Shown here piece after piece: positions 8,060 to 18,000 of a stretch of 62,603 bases of DNA; the first letter of the stretch is position 1; every line of letters starts with the position of its first letter. The notes below the pieces were generated by a model. The model was given only the letters and a program-made list of their open reading frames with translations, searched no databases and was not told the DNA's origin. A program made the translations under genes and the position numbers. Source of the DNA: Streptomyces sp. 7-21 (GTDB taxonomy: Bacteria > Actinomycetota > Actinomycetes > Streptomycetales > Streptomycetaceae); NCBI RefSeq assembly GCF_016741785.1, contig NZ_JAERRL010000021.1, forward strand, positions 1-62,603. The letters run 5' to 3'.

Positions 8060-8515
8060 ATGACAACGGACATGACAATGGGCGAGGACGTGCCCGGCCG
8101 CAGCGGTGCCGGGGCGACGGTCGAGGTGCACCCGCGCGCGCTGGACCGGGCGCGGGCGGTGTACGCGCCCGCCTTCGACGGCGACCCTGACCCGGGCGAG
8201 ATCGTGTGGACCTGGGTGCCGTACGAAGAGAACGACGGCAGGGGCAAGGACCGGCCCGTCCTGGTGATCGCGCGGGAGGAGAACGCCCAGACGCTGCTGG
8301 CCGTGCAGCTCACCAGCCGCGACCGGAGCCACGACCGGGAGTGGATGCCGCTCGGCACCGGGCCGTGGGACCGGGAGGCCCGCGAGTCCTGGGTGCACCT
8401 GGAACGAGTGCTGCGCGTGCACCCCAGCGGCATGCGGCGGGAGGCGTGCGCGCTGGACCGGGCGCGGTACAACCGCGTCGTCGACGCGCTGCGGCTGCGC
8501 CACGGCTGGCGGTGA
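8060..8515 (+). CDS. PemK/MazF-like family protein (orphan toxin-like)
   Basis: The 151-residue protein contains PGEIVWTWVPYEENDGRGKDRPVLVIARE at about residues 49-77. This is the signature of PemK/MazF-type endoribonucleases, with a G-x-I/V-x-W-x-x-x-P loop and the R-P-x-L-V strand. The C-terminal half has the W-V-H-L-E-R and LRLRHGW elements common in the Streptomyces version. No antitoxin-like gene flanks it on either strand, so it is either an orphan or not a toxin at all. ATG 8060 is preferred; ATG 8072 is also possible. Confidence 0.7.
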   Translation: MTTDMTMGEDVPGRSGAGATVEVHPRALDRARAVYAPAFDGDPDPGEIVWTWVPYEENDGRGKDRPVLVIAREENAQTLLAVQLTSRDRSHDREWMPLGTGPWDREARESWVHLERVLRVHPSGMRREACALDRARYNRVVDALRLRHGWR

Positions 8516-8581
8516 ACCGGGCCGGCCCGGCTTAGGGTGAGCAGCGGCCAGCTGGTGCGCACAGCGAAGGAGACCACGGCG

Positions 8582-9346
8582 ATGACAACGCGTCCCGCAG
8601 CATCCCCCGAGCCCCCGCGGCTGGCGGAGATGCCCGCAGGCTGGCGGCGCGCGCTCGCCATCGTGGCCCACCCCGACGACCTGGAGTACGGCGCCGCGGC
8701 GGCCATCGCCGAGTGGACCGCGAGCGGCCGCGAGGTCTCCTACACGCTGGTGACCCGGGGAGAGGCCGGGATCGACGGGCTGCCGCCCGACGAGTCCGCG
8801 CGGGTGCGGGAGGCGGAGCAGCGCGCCAGCGCCGCCGTCGTGGGGGTCACCACGGTGGAGTTCCTGGACCACCGGGACGGCGTGATCGAGGAGGGGGTGG
8901 CCCTCCGGCGCGACCTGACCGCGGCGATCCGCAGGCACCGGCCGGAGCTGCTGGTCACGCTCAACCACCGCGACACCTGGGACGGGCACGCCTGGAACAC
9001 CCCCGATCACCGGGCCGTGGGGCGTGCCGTCCTGGATGCGGCGGGCGACGCCGGGAACCGGTGGATCTTCCCCGAGCAGCTGGCGGACGGCGGGCTCCAG
9101 CCCTGGGGCGGGGTGCGGTGGGTCGCCGTCGCGGCCTCCCCTCAGGCCACGCACGCCCAGGCCGTCAGCGAGCGCTCCCTCGAGCGGGCCATCGCCTCGC
9201 TCGCTGAGCACCGGGCCTACATCGCGGCCCTCAGCGACCGGGCGCCGGAGGACTACGCCCGCACGCTCCTCAGCGAGAGCGCCCAGGCGGAGGCCGCGCG
9301 TTTCGGCGGCAGGGCCTGCGTGACGTTCGAGCTGTTTCCACGCTGA
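8582..9346 (+). CDS. PIG-L family deacetylase
   Basis: The 254-residue protein has the zinc-binding AHPDDLEYG motif at about residues 30-38 and a later histidine in NTPDHRAVG, together forming the H-P-D-D ... H site of PIG-L/LmbE deacetylases. The family removes N-acetyl groups from amino sugars or sugar conjugates, as in mycothiol biosynthesis and detoxification. The substrate here is unknown, but a mycothiol-conjugate-type role is plausible in an actinomycete. The ATG at 8582 has a good AAGGAG ten bases upstream, which decides the start over the longer ORF. Confidence 0.9.
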   Translation: MTTRPAASPEPPRLAEMPAGWRRALAIVAHPDDLEYGAAAAIAEWTASGREVSYTLVTRGEAGIDGLPPDESARVREAEQRASAAVVGVTTVEFLDHRDGVIEEGVALRRDLTAAIRRHRPELLVTLNHRDTWDGHAWNTPDHRAVGRAVLDAAGDAGNRWIFPEQLADGGLQPWGGVRWVAVAASPQATHAQAVSERSLERAIASLAEHRAYIAALSDRAPEDYARTLLSESAQAEAARFGGRACVTFELFPR

Positions 9347-9703
9347 ATCCGACGCTCTCTTCGGTGTCATTCGTGACGCTCGACACACGCATATGGGGCC
9401 CTACGACGCTGCTTAGTAACGAGTAATGACAAAGGGCTGGGACTTTGGTCCCGTGCGGGCGGGAATTTCGGACCGCTGACGCTTCTGTCTTCCTTCCCTG
9501 AGCCGGTGAGCAGGGCGCTTGAACTCGGGAAGGTGCCGCTCTCACCTGCGGTAAAGATCATCGCAAGGGACTTAATTCCCGCTGCTTTTTCTACGGCTCT
9601 TCTTAGTAATTGAGGTGCTTGCTGCGGAAGTGCGCCGGTGGTTATCAAGGTGGAGCGATAACGCCGCAAGGCGGATTTCCCCAATCGAGAGGTTGTCTCT
9701 CCC
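9347..9703 (+). other. Long leader/intergenic region before the M23 endopeptidase gene
   Basis: These 357 bases hold no convincing gene and are more AT-rich than their flanks. They contain a small hairpin at 9439-9452 (GGGAC, TTTG loop, GTCCC) and several short repeats such as TTAGTAA. In Streptomyces, long structured 5' leaders before cell-wall hydrolase genes are often c-di-AMP (ydaO) riboswitches. I looked for the ydaO core and did not find it, so the regulatory function is unassigned. Confidence 0.4.
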
Positions 9704-10393
9704 ATGTCGAACTCCACCCTGAAGCGCGTCCCCGCCTTCCGTTTCCGTTCCCGTGCCGGTGCCGTCACGGCTGGCCTGTGCGCCGCGGCCCTGCTGGGTA
9801 CGTCGGGCGTGGCGACGGCTGCCGGGGCGGTCGCCGACAACTCCGGTACCACCCACGTCGCCGCGGCTTTCGACTCCGCGCTGACTGCGGAGAACCTGGC
9901 CAAGTCCGCCCAGAGCCAGGCGGAGGCCCAGCAGGAGGCGGCCAAGGCCGCTGAGGCCGCTGAGGACAAGGCCAAGTCCTGGGTCAGCCCGGTCGCCGAC
10001 TACGCGCTGTCCGCCTCCTTCGCCGAGAGCGGCAGCCGCTGGGCCGCCGACCACAGCGGCCAGGACTTCGCGGTCCCGTCCGGCACAGAGGTCCGCGCCG
10101 TCCACGGCGGTACCGTCGTGAAGGCCGGCGGCAACGGCGCGGGCGACGGCCCCGCGTACGGGAACGCCGTCGTGATCAAGCACTCGGACGGCACGTACAC
10201 CCAGTACGCCCACCTGTCGAGCGTCGAGGTGAGCGTCGGCCAGTCGGTGTCCACGGGCCAGGAGATCGCCCGGTCCGGTAACACCGGCAACAGCAGCGGC
10301 CCCCACCTGCACTTCGAGGTGCGGACCACGCCGGACTACGGCTCGGCCATCGACCCCGTGCAGTTCCTGAAGGACAAGGACGTCAGCCTCTGA
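9704..10393 (+). CDS. Secreted M23 family metallopeptidase
   Basis: The 229-residue protein begins with a clear signal peptide (R/K-rich n-region, hydrophobic AGLCAAALLGTSGVA core, A-x-A sites near residues 38-42). A 30-residue Ala/Glu/Lys helix, probably a coiled coil, follows (about 62-92), and then the M23 (LytM) domain. Zinc ligands are visible as H117 and D121 in HSGQD and H203 in HLHFE, with the catalytic His pair H170 and H201. The enzyme should cut peptide cross-bridges in peptidoglycan outside the cell. The long untranslated leader suggests regulated expression. No LysM domain is seen. Confidence 0.9.
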   Translation: MSNSTLKRVPAFRFRSRAGAVTAGLCAAALLGTSGVATAAGAVADNSGTTHVAAAFDSALTAENLAKSAQSQAEAQQEAAKAAEAAEDKAKSWVSPVADYALSASFAESGSRWAADHSGQDFAVPSGTEVRAVHGGTVVKAGGNGAGDGPAYGNAVVIKHSDGTYTQYAHLSSVEVSVGQSVSTGQEIARSGNTGNSSGPHLHFEVRTTPDYGSAIDPVQFLKDKDVSL

Positions 10394-10450
10394 CGCCTCC
10401 TGCTGTCCGGCGCCGCGACCGCTGATGCCGCGGCTGCTCACCCCGCCGAT

Positions 10451-10482
10451 GCCCGGCGGCGGCCACCCGGCCGCCGCCGGGC
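10451..10482. terminator. Bidirectional hairpin between M23 and ogt genes
   Basis: A perfect 14-bp G/C-only stem (arms 10451-10464 and 10469-10482) with a four-base ACCC loop lies between the convergent stops of the peptidase and ogt. There is no U-tract, as is common in Streptomyces. Confidence 0.7.
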
Positions 10483-10519
10483 ACGCGTGTGCCGGGGCCC
10501 GGACACGGCGCAAGCCCGG

Positions 10520-11071
10520 TCAGAACAGGCGCTGCGGCAGCACGCCCTCCAGCGCGAGCAGCTCACGCTTAGCCGCCAGCCCGCCGCCGAAGCCGCCTAT
10601 GCCGCCGTCCGCCGCCACCACGCGGTGGCACGGCACGATCACCGGCAGCGGGTTGGCGCCCATCGCGGCGCCCACCGCCCGGGCCGCCCCGCCGTCACCG
10701 ACCCGCTCCGCCAGCTCCTGGTACCCGACGACGGTGCCGTACGGCACGGACGCGGCCAGCTCCTGCAGCACCCGCTCGGTGAAGCCCGAGACCAGCGACC
10801 AGTCCAGCGCCGTGCGGAAGGCGCGCAGGCCGCCCGCGAAGTAGCGGTCCAGCTCCGCGGCCGCCCCCGCCAGCACGGGGTCGCGGCCGTCGTCGGGCAC
10901 GGGCGGGCCGCCCAGCCTCGCGGCCAGCCGCGGGAGCGCCCGGTCACGCGCCCCTCCCTCCGCGTGGAAGACGACGCTGACCAGACCGCGGCCCGTGGCC
11001 GCCAGCAGCAGCGGCCCCACCGGGGTGGCGCGCACCGTCCAGCGAAACCCGGTGCCCTTCGTCTCCGTCAT
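10520..11071 (-). CDS. ogt: Methylated-DNA--[protein]-cysteine S-methyltransferase
   Basis: The 183-residue suicide repair protein has the active-site motif VPCHRVV in the C-terminal third, the helix-turn-helix segment SVPYGTVVGYQELAERVG before it, and the NPLPVIVPCHR context typical of Ogt/MGMT. The Cys accepts the alkyl group from O6-methylguanine or O4-methylthymine. There is no fused Ada domain. The ATG at 11071 (MTETKG) was chosen over the GTG extension at 11095. It is transcribed toward the M23 gene and downstream of the disrupted glycerophosphodiesterase, from which a hairpin separates it. Confidence 0.92.
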   Translation of the reverse strand: MTETKGTGFRWTVRATPVGPLLLAATGRGLVSVVFHAEGGARDRALPRLAARLGGPPVPDDGRDPVLAGAAAELDRYFAGGLRAFRTALDWSLVSGFTERVLQELAASVPYGTVVGYQELAERVGDGGAARAVGAAMGANPLPVIVPCHRVVAADGGIGGFGGGLAAKRELLALEGVLPQRLF

Positions 11072-11085
11072 GGCCCGCACCCTAC

Positions 11086-11110
11086 GGGGCGCCACTGACA
11101 GTGACGCCCC
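11086..11110 (-). terminator. Hairpin terminator downstream of the glycerophosphodiesterase gene
   Basis: The stem pairs GGGGCG with CGCCCC and, after one mismatch, CACT with AGTG around a GAC loop. It lies between the final stop of the phosphodiesterase reading frame (11132) and the ogt start (11071). Confidence 0.5.
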
Positions 11111-11131
11111 GCGCCGGACCCGGGCACCGGG

Positions 11132-12022
11132 TCAGCCCGCCAGGGCGTCGTCTACCACGTCGGGCACGTCCGTGATGATTCCGTCCACTCCGAGAGCGGC
11201 CACGCGCACGGCGTCCTCCGGCTCGTTGACCGTCCAGGTCTGGACCTCCAGTGGCCTGCCATGCGGCCCGGTCAGCTCCTGCACGGCCGCGACGTACCCG
11301 GCCGTCAGGTCCGTGTACCGCGGGTTGATCTGGTCGGCGAACTCCGCGTACTAGGCCAGCTCGTCCGGGTCCGGCGTGCCCAGGAACCCCGTGGTGACGG
11401 ACGGCTCCAGCTCGTGCACGGTCCGTACGGCGTCGGCGTTGAAGCTCTGGATCACCAGCTCGCCCGCCGCGTCCTCACCCAGCCAGCCCTGCTCCGCCAG
11501 CTGCACGAGCACCTCCTGTTCGATGCCCGGGTACAGCTCCGGCGACTTCAGCTCCAGCAGCAGGTCCTGACCGTTCTCCTCCAGCACCGCCAGGAACTCC
11601 GTGAGCGTCGGCACGGGCTCGCCGGCGAACTCCTCGCCGTACCAGCTGCCCGCGTCCAGCTGCGCGATCTCCGCCGCGGTGAAGTCCGACACGTTCCACG
11701 GCGCCCGGTCGGGGAAGACCTCCTCCGCGTTGGTGGTGCGCTCCAGCGTCTCGTCGTGCACCAGCACCAGCTCGCCGTCGGCGGTCCGCTGGACGTCGGT
11801 CTCGACCCACCGGGCACCAAGCTCCGCGGCGGCCTCCGCCGCCGCCACGGTGTTCTCCGGCGCGTGCCCGGAGGCTCCCCGGTGCGCGACCACGCGGGGG
11901 GCGTCCTGGCCGGGCTCCGCCGCGGCGGCCTGCCCGGCGGCCGGAGCGGCCAGGGCGGCAAGGACGGTGAGGGCGAGCGTGAGGGCCGGCGCGGACCGGC
12001 GAACGGCACGGCGTATCGGCAT
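11132..12022 (-). pseudogene. Secreted glycerophosphodiester phosphodiesterase interrupted by in-frame TAG
   Basis: Reading from the ATG at 12022 gives a signal peptide (ALTLALTVLAALAAPAAGQAAA) and then the GDPD barrel: VVAHRGASGHAPENT (metal and catalytic His), WVETDVQRTADGELVLVHDETLERTT, LLLELKS and VIQSF. At codon 224 (TAG, 11351-11353) the frame stops. It continues without any shift for 72 more codons that carry the expected C-terminus (WTVNEPEDAVRVAALGVDGIITDVPD) to a TGA at 11132-11134. A single GAG-to-TAG change explains it. The shortened 223-residue product would lack the last barrel strands, so I call a pseudogene; read error or readthrough remain possible. Confidence 0.8.
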
Positions 12023-12195
12023 GGGGGACTCCTCACTCGAGAGGACCGGGACGAGAAGAGCCTGCCCCGCCGGGCGAACGGACAGACAGTACCCGGTGAC
12101 CGCCGCGTGAACACCCTGGTGCTGTCCGGGGCCCTTCTGCAGCGGGGCGGCTGTCAGCGGGGCCGTTGTCAGTGGAGGGTCGTACGGTGGGGACC

Positions 12196-14295
12196 ATGCG
12201 GCCCGTTTCTGACATCGAACGCACGGTGGCGCCTTTCAAGGTCGTCAGCCCCTACCAGCCGAGCGGCGACCAGCCGGCGGCCATCGACGAGCTGGAGCGG
12301 CGCGTCAGCGGCGGCGAGAAGGACGTCGTGCTGCTCGGCGCGACCGGCACCGGCAAGTCCGCCACGACGGCCTGGATGATCGAGCGGCTGCAGCGGCCCA
12401 CCCTCGTGATGGCGCCGAACAAGACGCTTGCCGCCCAGCTGGCCAATGAGTTCCGCGAGCTGCTGCCGCACAACGCGGTCGAGTACTTCGTGTCGTACTA
12501 CGACTACTACCAGCCAGAGGCGTACGTGCCGCAGACGGACACGTACATCGAGAAGGACTCCTCGATCAACGAGGAGGTCGAGCGGCTGCGGCACAGCGCG
12601 ACGAACTCGCTGCTCACCCGGCGTGACGTCGTGGTCGTGGCCTCCGTCTCCTGCATCTACGGCCTGGGCACGCCGCAGGAGTACGTCGACCGCATGGTGC
12701 CGCTGCGGGTCGGCCAGGAAATCGACCGGGACGCGCTGCTGCGCCGCTTCGTGGACATCCAGTACCAGCGCAACGACATGGCGTTCACCCGCGGCACGTT
12801 CCGGGTGCGGGGCGACACCATCGAGATCTTCCCGGTCTACGAGGAGCTGGCCGTCCGCATCGAGATGTTCGGCGACGAGATCGAGGCACTGTCCACGCTC
12901 CACCCGGTCACCGGGGAGGTGGTCTCACGGGAGGAGCACCTCTACGTGTTCCCCGCCTCGCACTACGTGGCCGGCCCCGAGCGCATGGAACGGGCCATCG
13001 CGGGCATCGAGGCGGAGCTGGCGGAGCGGCTGGCGGAGCTGGAGCGGCAGGGCAAGCTGCTGGAGGCGCAGCGGCTGCGGATGCGCACGACGTACGACAT
13101 CGAGATGATGCGGCAGATCGGCACCTGCTCCGGCATCGAGAACTACTCGCTGCACATCGACGGGCGCGAGCCCGGCTCGCCGCCGCACACCCTGCTCGAC
13201 TACTTCCCCGACGACTTCCTCCTCGTCATCGACGAGTCGCACGTGACCGTGCCGCAGATCGGCGCCATGTACGAGGGAGACGCCTCCCGCAAGCGCACCC
13301 TCGTGGACCACGGCTTCCGGCTGCCGTCCGCCATGGACAACCGCCCGCTGAAGTGGGAGGAGTTCCTGGAGCGCATCGGGCAGACGGTGTACCTGTCGGC
13401 CACCCCCGGCCCCTACGAGCTGTCGCGCTCGGACGGCGTCGTCGAGCAGATCATCCGCCCCACCGGCCTGGTCGACCCCGAGGTCGTCGTCAAGCCCACC
13501 GAAGGCCAGATCGACGACCTGGTGCACGAGATCCGCGAGCGGACCGAGAAGGACGAGCGGGTCCTGGTCACCACCCTCACCAAGAAGATGGCGGAGGATC
13601 TCACCGACTACTTCCTGGAGCTCGGCATCCGCGTCCGCTATCTCCACAGCGACGTCGACACCCTGCGCCGTGTCGAGCTGCTGCGCGAGCTGCGCGCGGG
13701 CGAGTACGACGTCCTGGTCGGCATCAATCTGCTGCGCGAGGGGCTTGACCTGCCCGAGGTCTCGCTGGTGGCCATCCTCGACGCGGACAAGGAGGGCTTC
13801 CTCCGCTCGGGCACGTCGCTGATCCAGACCATCGGCCGTGCGGCGCGGAACGTCTCCGGCCAGGTCCACATGTACGCCGACACGGTCACGCCCGCGATGC
13901 GCAAGGCCATCGACGAGACCAACCGCCGCCGCGCCAAGCAGATCGCGTACAACGAGGCGAACGGCATCGACCCCCAGCCGCTGCGGAAGCGGATCAACGA
14001 CATCGTCGCCGCCATCGCCCGCGAAGAGGTCGACACCCAGGAGCTGCTGGAGACCGGCTACCGCCAGTCCGGCAAGCCCAAGACGGCGCCGGTGCCCGGC
14101 AAGACCGCGCCGGGCAGGGAGAAGCCGCTGACGGACCGGCCCGCCACCGAGCTGGCCGAGGAGATCGAGGACCTGACCGCGCGCATGCGGGCAGCGGCCG
14201 CGGAGCTCCAGTTCGAAATCGCGGCGCGGCTGCGTGACCAGGTCGCGGAGATGAAGAAGGAGCTGCGGCAGATGCGGGAGGCCGGCCTGAAGTGA
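12196..14295 (+). CDS. uvrB: Excinuclease ABC subunit UvrB
   Basis: The 699-residue damage-verification helicase of nucleotide excision repair is complete. It shows Walker A GATGTGKS (residues 48-55), the beta-hairpin region YFVSYYDYYQPEAYVP that clamps the DNA, Walker B IDESH, the SATPG motif, motif VI QTIGRAARN, and a C-terminal UVR domain (about 645-690) that contacts UvrA and UvrC. The ATG at 12196 has GGTGGGGA immediately upstream and gives the family N-terminus. I see no LexA-type box in front of it, unlike uvrA. A terD-like gene follows within 65 bases. Confidence 0.97.
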   Translation: MRPVSDIERTVAPFKVVSPYQPSGDQPAAIDELERRVSGGEKDVVLLGATGTGKSATTAWMIERLQRPTLVMAPNKTLAAQLANEFRELLPHNAVEYFVSYYDYYQPEAYVPQTDTYIEKDSSINEEVERLRHSATNSLLTRRDVVVVASVSCIYGLGTPQEYVDRMVPLRVGQEIDRDALLRRFVDIQYQRNDMAFTRGTFRVRGDTIEIFPVYEELAVRIEMFGDEIEALSTLHPVTGEVVSREEHLYVFPASHYVAGPERMERAIAGIEAELAERLAELERQGKLLEAQRLRMRTTYDIEMMRQIGTCSGIENYSLHIDGREPGSPPHTLLDYFPDDFLLVIDESHVTVPQIGAMYEGDASRKRTLVDHGFRLPSAMDNRPLKWEEFLERIGQTVYLSATPGPYELSRSDGVVEQIIRPTGLVDPEVVVKPTEGQIDDLVHEIRERTEKDERVLVTTLTKKMAEDLTDYFLELGIRVRYLHSDVDTLRRVELLRELRAGEYDVLVGINLLREGLDLPEVSLVAILDADKEGFLRSGTSLIQTIGRAARNVSGQVHMYADTVTPAMRKAIDETNRRRAKQIAYNEANGIDPQPLRKRINDIVAAIAREEVDTQELLETGYRQSGKPKTAPVPGKTAPGREKPLTDRPATELAEEIEDLTARMRAAAAELQFEIAARLRDQVAEMKKELRQMREAGLK

Positions 14296-14357
14296 CGCCG
14301 CCCCGGGGACGGCCGCGTAGGCTGGCCCCAGGCACAGGCGCCAGGAGGGAGACCGGT

Positions 14358-14957
14358 GTGAGCGTCAGCCTGTCACGGGGCCAGTCCCTCACCCTGGACG
14401 CCCGGACGCCGGGCGGCGGACAGCCCACCGTCCGGATGGGCCTGGGATGGAAGGCCGCACCTCACTCCGGCGGCCTGGTCTCCCGGCTGCTGCGCGGCCC
14501 GCGCGGCATCGACCTGGACGCCTCGGCCGTGCTCTTCTCCGGGCAGCATGCCGCGGACGTCGTCTACTTCCGGAAGCTGACCAGCGACGACGGCTCCGTC
14601 ACCCACACCGGGGACAGCCATACCGGTGGCGCCGGGCGGGAGGACAACGAGTCGATCACCGTGCGGCTGGCCCAGGTCCCGGAGCGGATCGACCAGATCT
14701 TCTTCACCGTCACCTCCTTCACCGGCCAGGCGTTCACCCGGCTCGGCGAGGCGTTCTGCCGGCTGGTCGAGGAGTCCACCGGCCGGGAACTGGCCCGGTA
14801 CACGCTGTCCGGCGGCGGGGACGACGCCAAGGTCACCGCCCAGATCATGGCGAAGGTGCGGCGTGAGGACGCCGGGTGGCGGATGACCGCACTGGGGGTG
14901 CCCGCCACCGGCCGCACCCTGCAGGACCTGCTGCCCGCCCTCACCCCTTTGTTGTGA
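14358..14957 (+). CDS. TerD family protein
   Basis: The 199-residue protein begins VSVSLSRGQSLTL and carries GLGWKA, IDLDASAVLF and EDNESITVRLAQVPERIDQIFFTV, all hallmarks of the calcium-binding TerD fold. In Streptomyces these proteins affect differentiation and stress or tellurite resistance; the exact role here is unknown. The start is the GTG at 14358 with an excellent AGGAGGGA eight bases upstream. It follows uvrB closely and may share its transcript. A short direct repeat overlaps its stop codon. Confidence 0.9.
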   Translation: MSVSLSRGQSLTLDARTPGGGQPTVRMGLGWKAAPHSGGLVSRLLRGPRGIDLDASAVLFSGQHAADVVYFRKLTSDDGSVTHTGDSHTGGAGREDNESITVRLAQVPERIDQIFFTVTSFTGQAFTRLGEAFCRLVEESTGRELARYTLSGGGDDAKVTAQIMAKVRREDAGWRMTALGVPATGRTLQDLLPALTPLL

Positions 14958-14987
14958 GCCTTCGTTTGTGAGCCTTCGCTGTGAGCC
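14953..14987. repeat. Short imperfect tandem repeat at the terD-like 3' end
   Basis: The 12-mer TGTGAGCCTTCG occurs at 14953-14964 and 14967-14978, with a partial third copy (TGTGAGCC) at 14980-14987. The first copy contains the stop of the terD-like gene, so repeat slippage would duplicate stop codons without harming the protein. Confidence 0.6.
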
Positions 14988-15014
14988 GGCCGGGGAGCGA
15001 GGGCGGGCCGTCCG

Positions 15015-18000
15015 CTACCGCCGGACGGTGACCGACACCGACTGCCGCTCGCCGCTGACGCCGACCGTCAGCCGCACCGTTCCCGGCCGCAGTCCGGTCA
15101 GCTCACCGGTGGCCGGATCAAAGGCGGCGACGTGCCGCCCGGTGGCGCGCTCGGCCGGGCCGAGGAACAGGTCCCGCGAGCCTGACCAGTCGGCGCTCAC
15201 GGGGAACGCGACGGGCACCTCCCGGGCCTGCTGCCCCTGCCCCTGGATCACGGTGGCCTGGACCTCGGCGGTCTCGCCGCGCCGCAGCGCCGCGGGCGCC
15301 TGGAGCGTCAGGCCGTCCGCGTGCGGCATCGTCTGGACCGTCACCCAGTCCGGCAGCGCCTCGTGCGGTGCCCGCCGGGCCCGCGCCTGCTCGCCGGGTG
15401 TCACCCGGTCGACGCCGACCACGGCCCAGCCGGTGAAACCGCCGTCGCCGGGCGCGGCGGACGGGGCCTTGCCCGCGTTGCCGCCGATGACGTAGGGCAC
15501 GCCCTCCAGGTGGTAGGAGTCGAACACGCCGACGTGGGCGCCCAGATAGACCACGCCCTTGCCGGTCTGGCGGCGGAAGTCCGCCAGCCAGCTCTCCAGC
15601 AGCATGGCCTCCCGGCGGTCCGTCAGCTGGCTCGCGGGGTGGGCCGTCGTGTCGCGCGGCGGCACGTGCCCGATGACCACCACCGCGCCGACGGTAGGGT
15701 CGGCGGCGGCGTCGTCGAGCTGCTCCCGCAGCTGCGCGACCTGGTCGTACCCCGCGCCGCGCAGCGTCAGCGAGGAGGTGTCCAGGGTGAGGAAGCGGAT
15801 GCCGCGGTGGTCGAACGCCAGCCGTGCGTCGCCGAACTCGGCCTCGAACTGCTCCAGTGACCCGCCCATTACCTCGTGGTTGCCCGGGACGTAGACCCAG
15901 GGCGTGTCGCCGAGCTCCTCCTCAATGACCCGTCGCGCGAAGGCGAGATCCGCGGGCGAGCCCTCGTCCACCCAGTCGCCGTTGATGACGACGAACTCCG
16001 GGTCCGAGGCCCGGGCCTCCCGGAGCGTGCGCCGCGCCTGCGCGACGGTCTCGCTGTCCGGCTCCCGCGCCACGAACTGCGCGTCGGACACGACGGCGAA
16101 GCGCCAGTCGCGGTCCGCCGCCTCCGTGCCCGGGCCGATCACGCCGGCGCCGGCGTCCGCGCCGGCGGCCGGGAGCTCCGCCTCCGGCGGCGTCCGCGCG
16201 GTGAGCTCGTCGATCACGATCTCGCCCTCGTACTGCTGGTCCGGGCGGGTCTCGGCGACGTAGAACCGGTGCACCGACAGCGGGTAGGCCACGCCCTCGG
16301 GGACGGCGAAGGTCACGTTGCGCCAGCCCTCCCAGGTGAGGTAGTCCCCGCGCAGCACGTGGCTCGTGCCCTGCGCGTCCGTGACCTCCAGGGACGGCCA
16401 GGCGCCGTGCCCGTCGCCGTAGATCCACAGCGAAAAGCTCTGCGGCTGGCCGGCGACGGGGATGTCCTGCGGCGCGGTGGCGTACGCGGCGCGTGTCGCC
16501 GTGTCCTGGGAGAAGTCGTACGTCAGGCGCAGGCCCGTGCCCTGCCGTCCCGCCGGCTCGGGGGCCAGCGAGCCGCCGGCGCGGGCGTGGCTGAACGACC
16601 AGTCGGCCGCGTCCTCTAAGTCTGCCGTGAGCACGTCGTGCAGGCCGATGGTGACGACCAGCTCGGTGACGGTGCCGCCGACCGTGGCGGTGACCGTGGC
16701 CGCGCCCGAGACCTGGCCCGGGGCGGCGGTGACCGTGAAGCCGCCGGAGCGGGAGTCGGGCTCGACCGTGATCACGGAGGTGTCGTAGCTGAGTGCCACG
16801 TCGGACGGCTCGATCGGTGCGGAGTTGCCCGCCGCGTCATAGCCGACGAGGCCGAACGCCGCGCGGTCCGTGGCGTCGGCCAGGCCCACCCGCCGCTTTG
16901 TGGGCTCCACGCGCGCCAGCTCGCCGAGTACCGTCAGCTCCATCGAGCCGCGCGCGTCACCTTCCGCCGCCGTCACCTCCGTGCTGCCGGGGCGCCTGGC
17001 GGTGAACACGCCCTCCTGGGAGACCGTGCCGACGCGCCTGCTGCCGGTGGACCAGCGCGGGTCTCCCTCGGCGGGGCCGTACGTCTCGTCGTAGCCGGTG
17101 GCCGTCAGCTGCCGGGTCAGGCCGGGGAAGACGCGTTCGGGGTGGCCGCCGGGCACCGTGTCCGCGGTCGGCGCCGCCGCCGGGCTGGCCGCGGTGGCCA
17201 CCGTGAAGCCCGTGAGGCGGCCGCTGCCCTCGGGCGCGGTGACGGCGAGGCCGTTGGGTACGGGCCGCTCCCGGCCGTCGGAGGGGCTGTTGACGACTTC
17301 GGGCGCGGATCCGCCGGGGGCGCGGGCCAGCAGGGTGGTGGAGCCGCCGCCGTCGAGGTTAAGCGCCGAGTAGGCGCCGAGGTCCGCCATCATCCCGGCC
17401 AGTCCGGTCAGCGTCACGCCGGCCGAGCGGGCCTGGCGGCCGTCCACGGTCAGGACGTACATCTCCTGGCCGTCCCGGGAGAAACCCACGGCGGTGCGCG
17501 GGGCGGCCGCGTTGTTGGGCTGCCCCTCCCAGTTCACCGGTTCGCCGTCCTCGACGAGCACGCCGCGGCCGCTGACGGCGGTGCGCGGCAGCGGGCCGCC
17601 ATCGCCGGTGCGCGGGGCGTAGGCGATGTCCACGGTGTCGCCCGCCGTCAGGGCACCGAGGATGTCCGCCCCCTCGCCGCGGCCGAGCAGCACCGTGGAG
17701 CCGCTGGGGATGCGGCCCTCGCCGGGCTCGTCCGACACGGCGGTGACCTCGCCGTCCGCCAGCGTCACCTCGGTGACGGCGGTGGCGCCCGGCACCGTCA
17801 GCGCCCGGTCGGCGTCGCCCCACTGCGGGGTGTAGACGCCTACCCCGTCATCGGGGACCCGGGCGGCGTTGTAGGCCGCCAGCGGGGCCTGGGTGCCGTC
17901 TGGCAGCGTGAGCGTGCCGTCGAAGTACAGCTCCAGGACGCGTCCGGCGTCGCCGGGCCCGATGCCCACGGCCTCGCTGCTGCCCTCGGCCGCGGACTGC

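Noticed and set aside
6214..8706. Apparent 830-residue fusion protein covering the MFS exporter
   Set aside because: The MFS protein starts at the ATG at 7473. The upstream part is an out-of-frame reading of the MarR and PemK-like genes.
9347..9703. ydaO (c-di-AMP) riboswitch before the M23 gene
   Set aside because: The expected conserved blocks, such as the GUCAGCUAACC-like 3' element, were not found, so only an unassigned leader is reported.
12120..12195. LexA box in front of uvrB
   Set aside because: No TCGAAC/GTTCGA half-site was visible in this interval.
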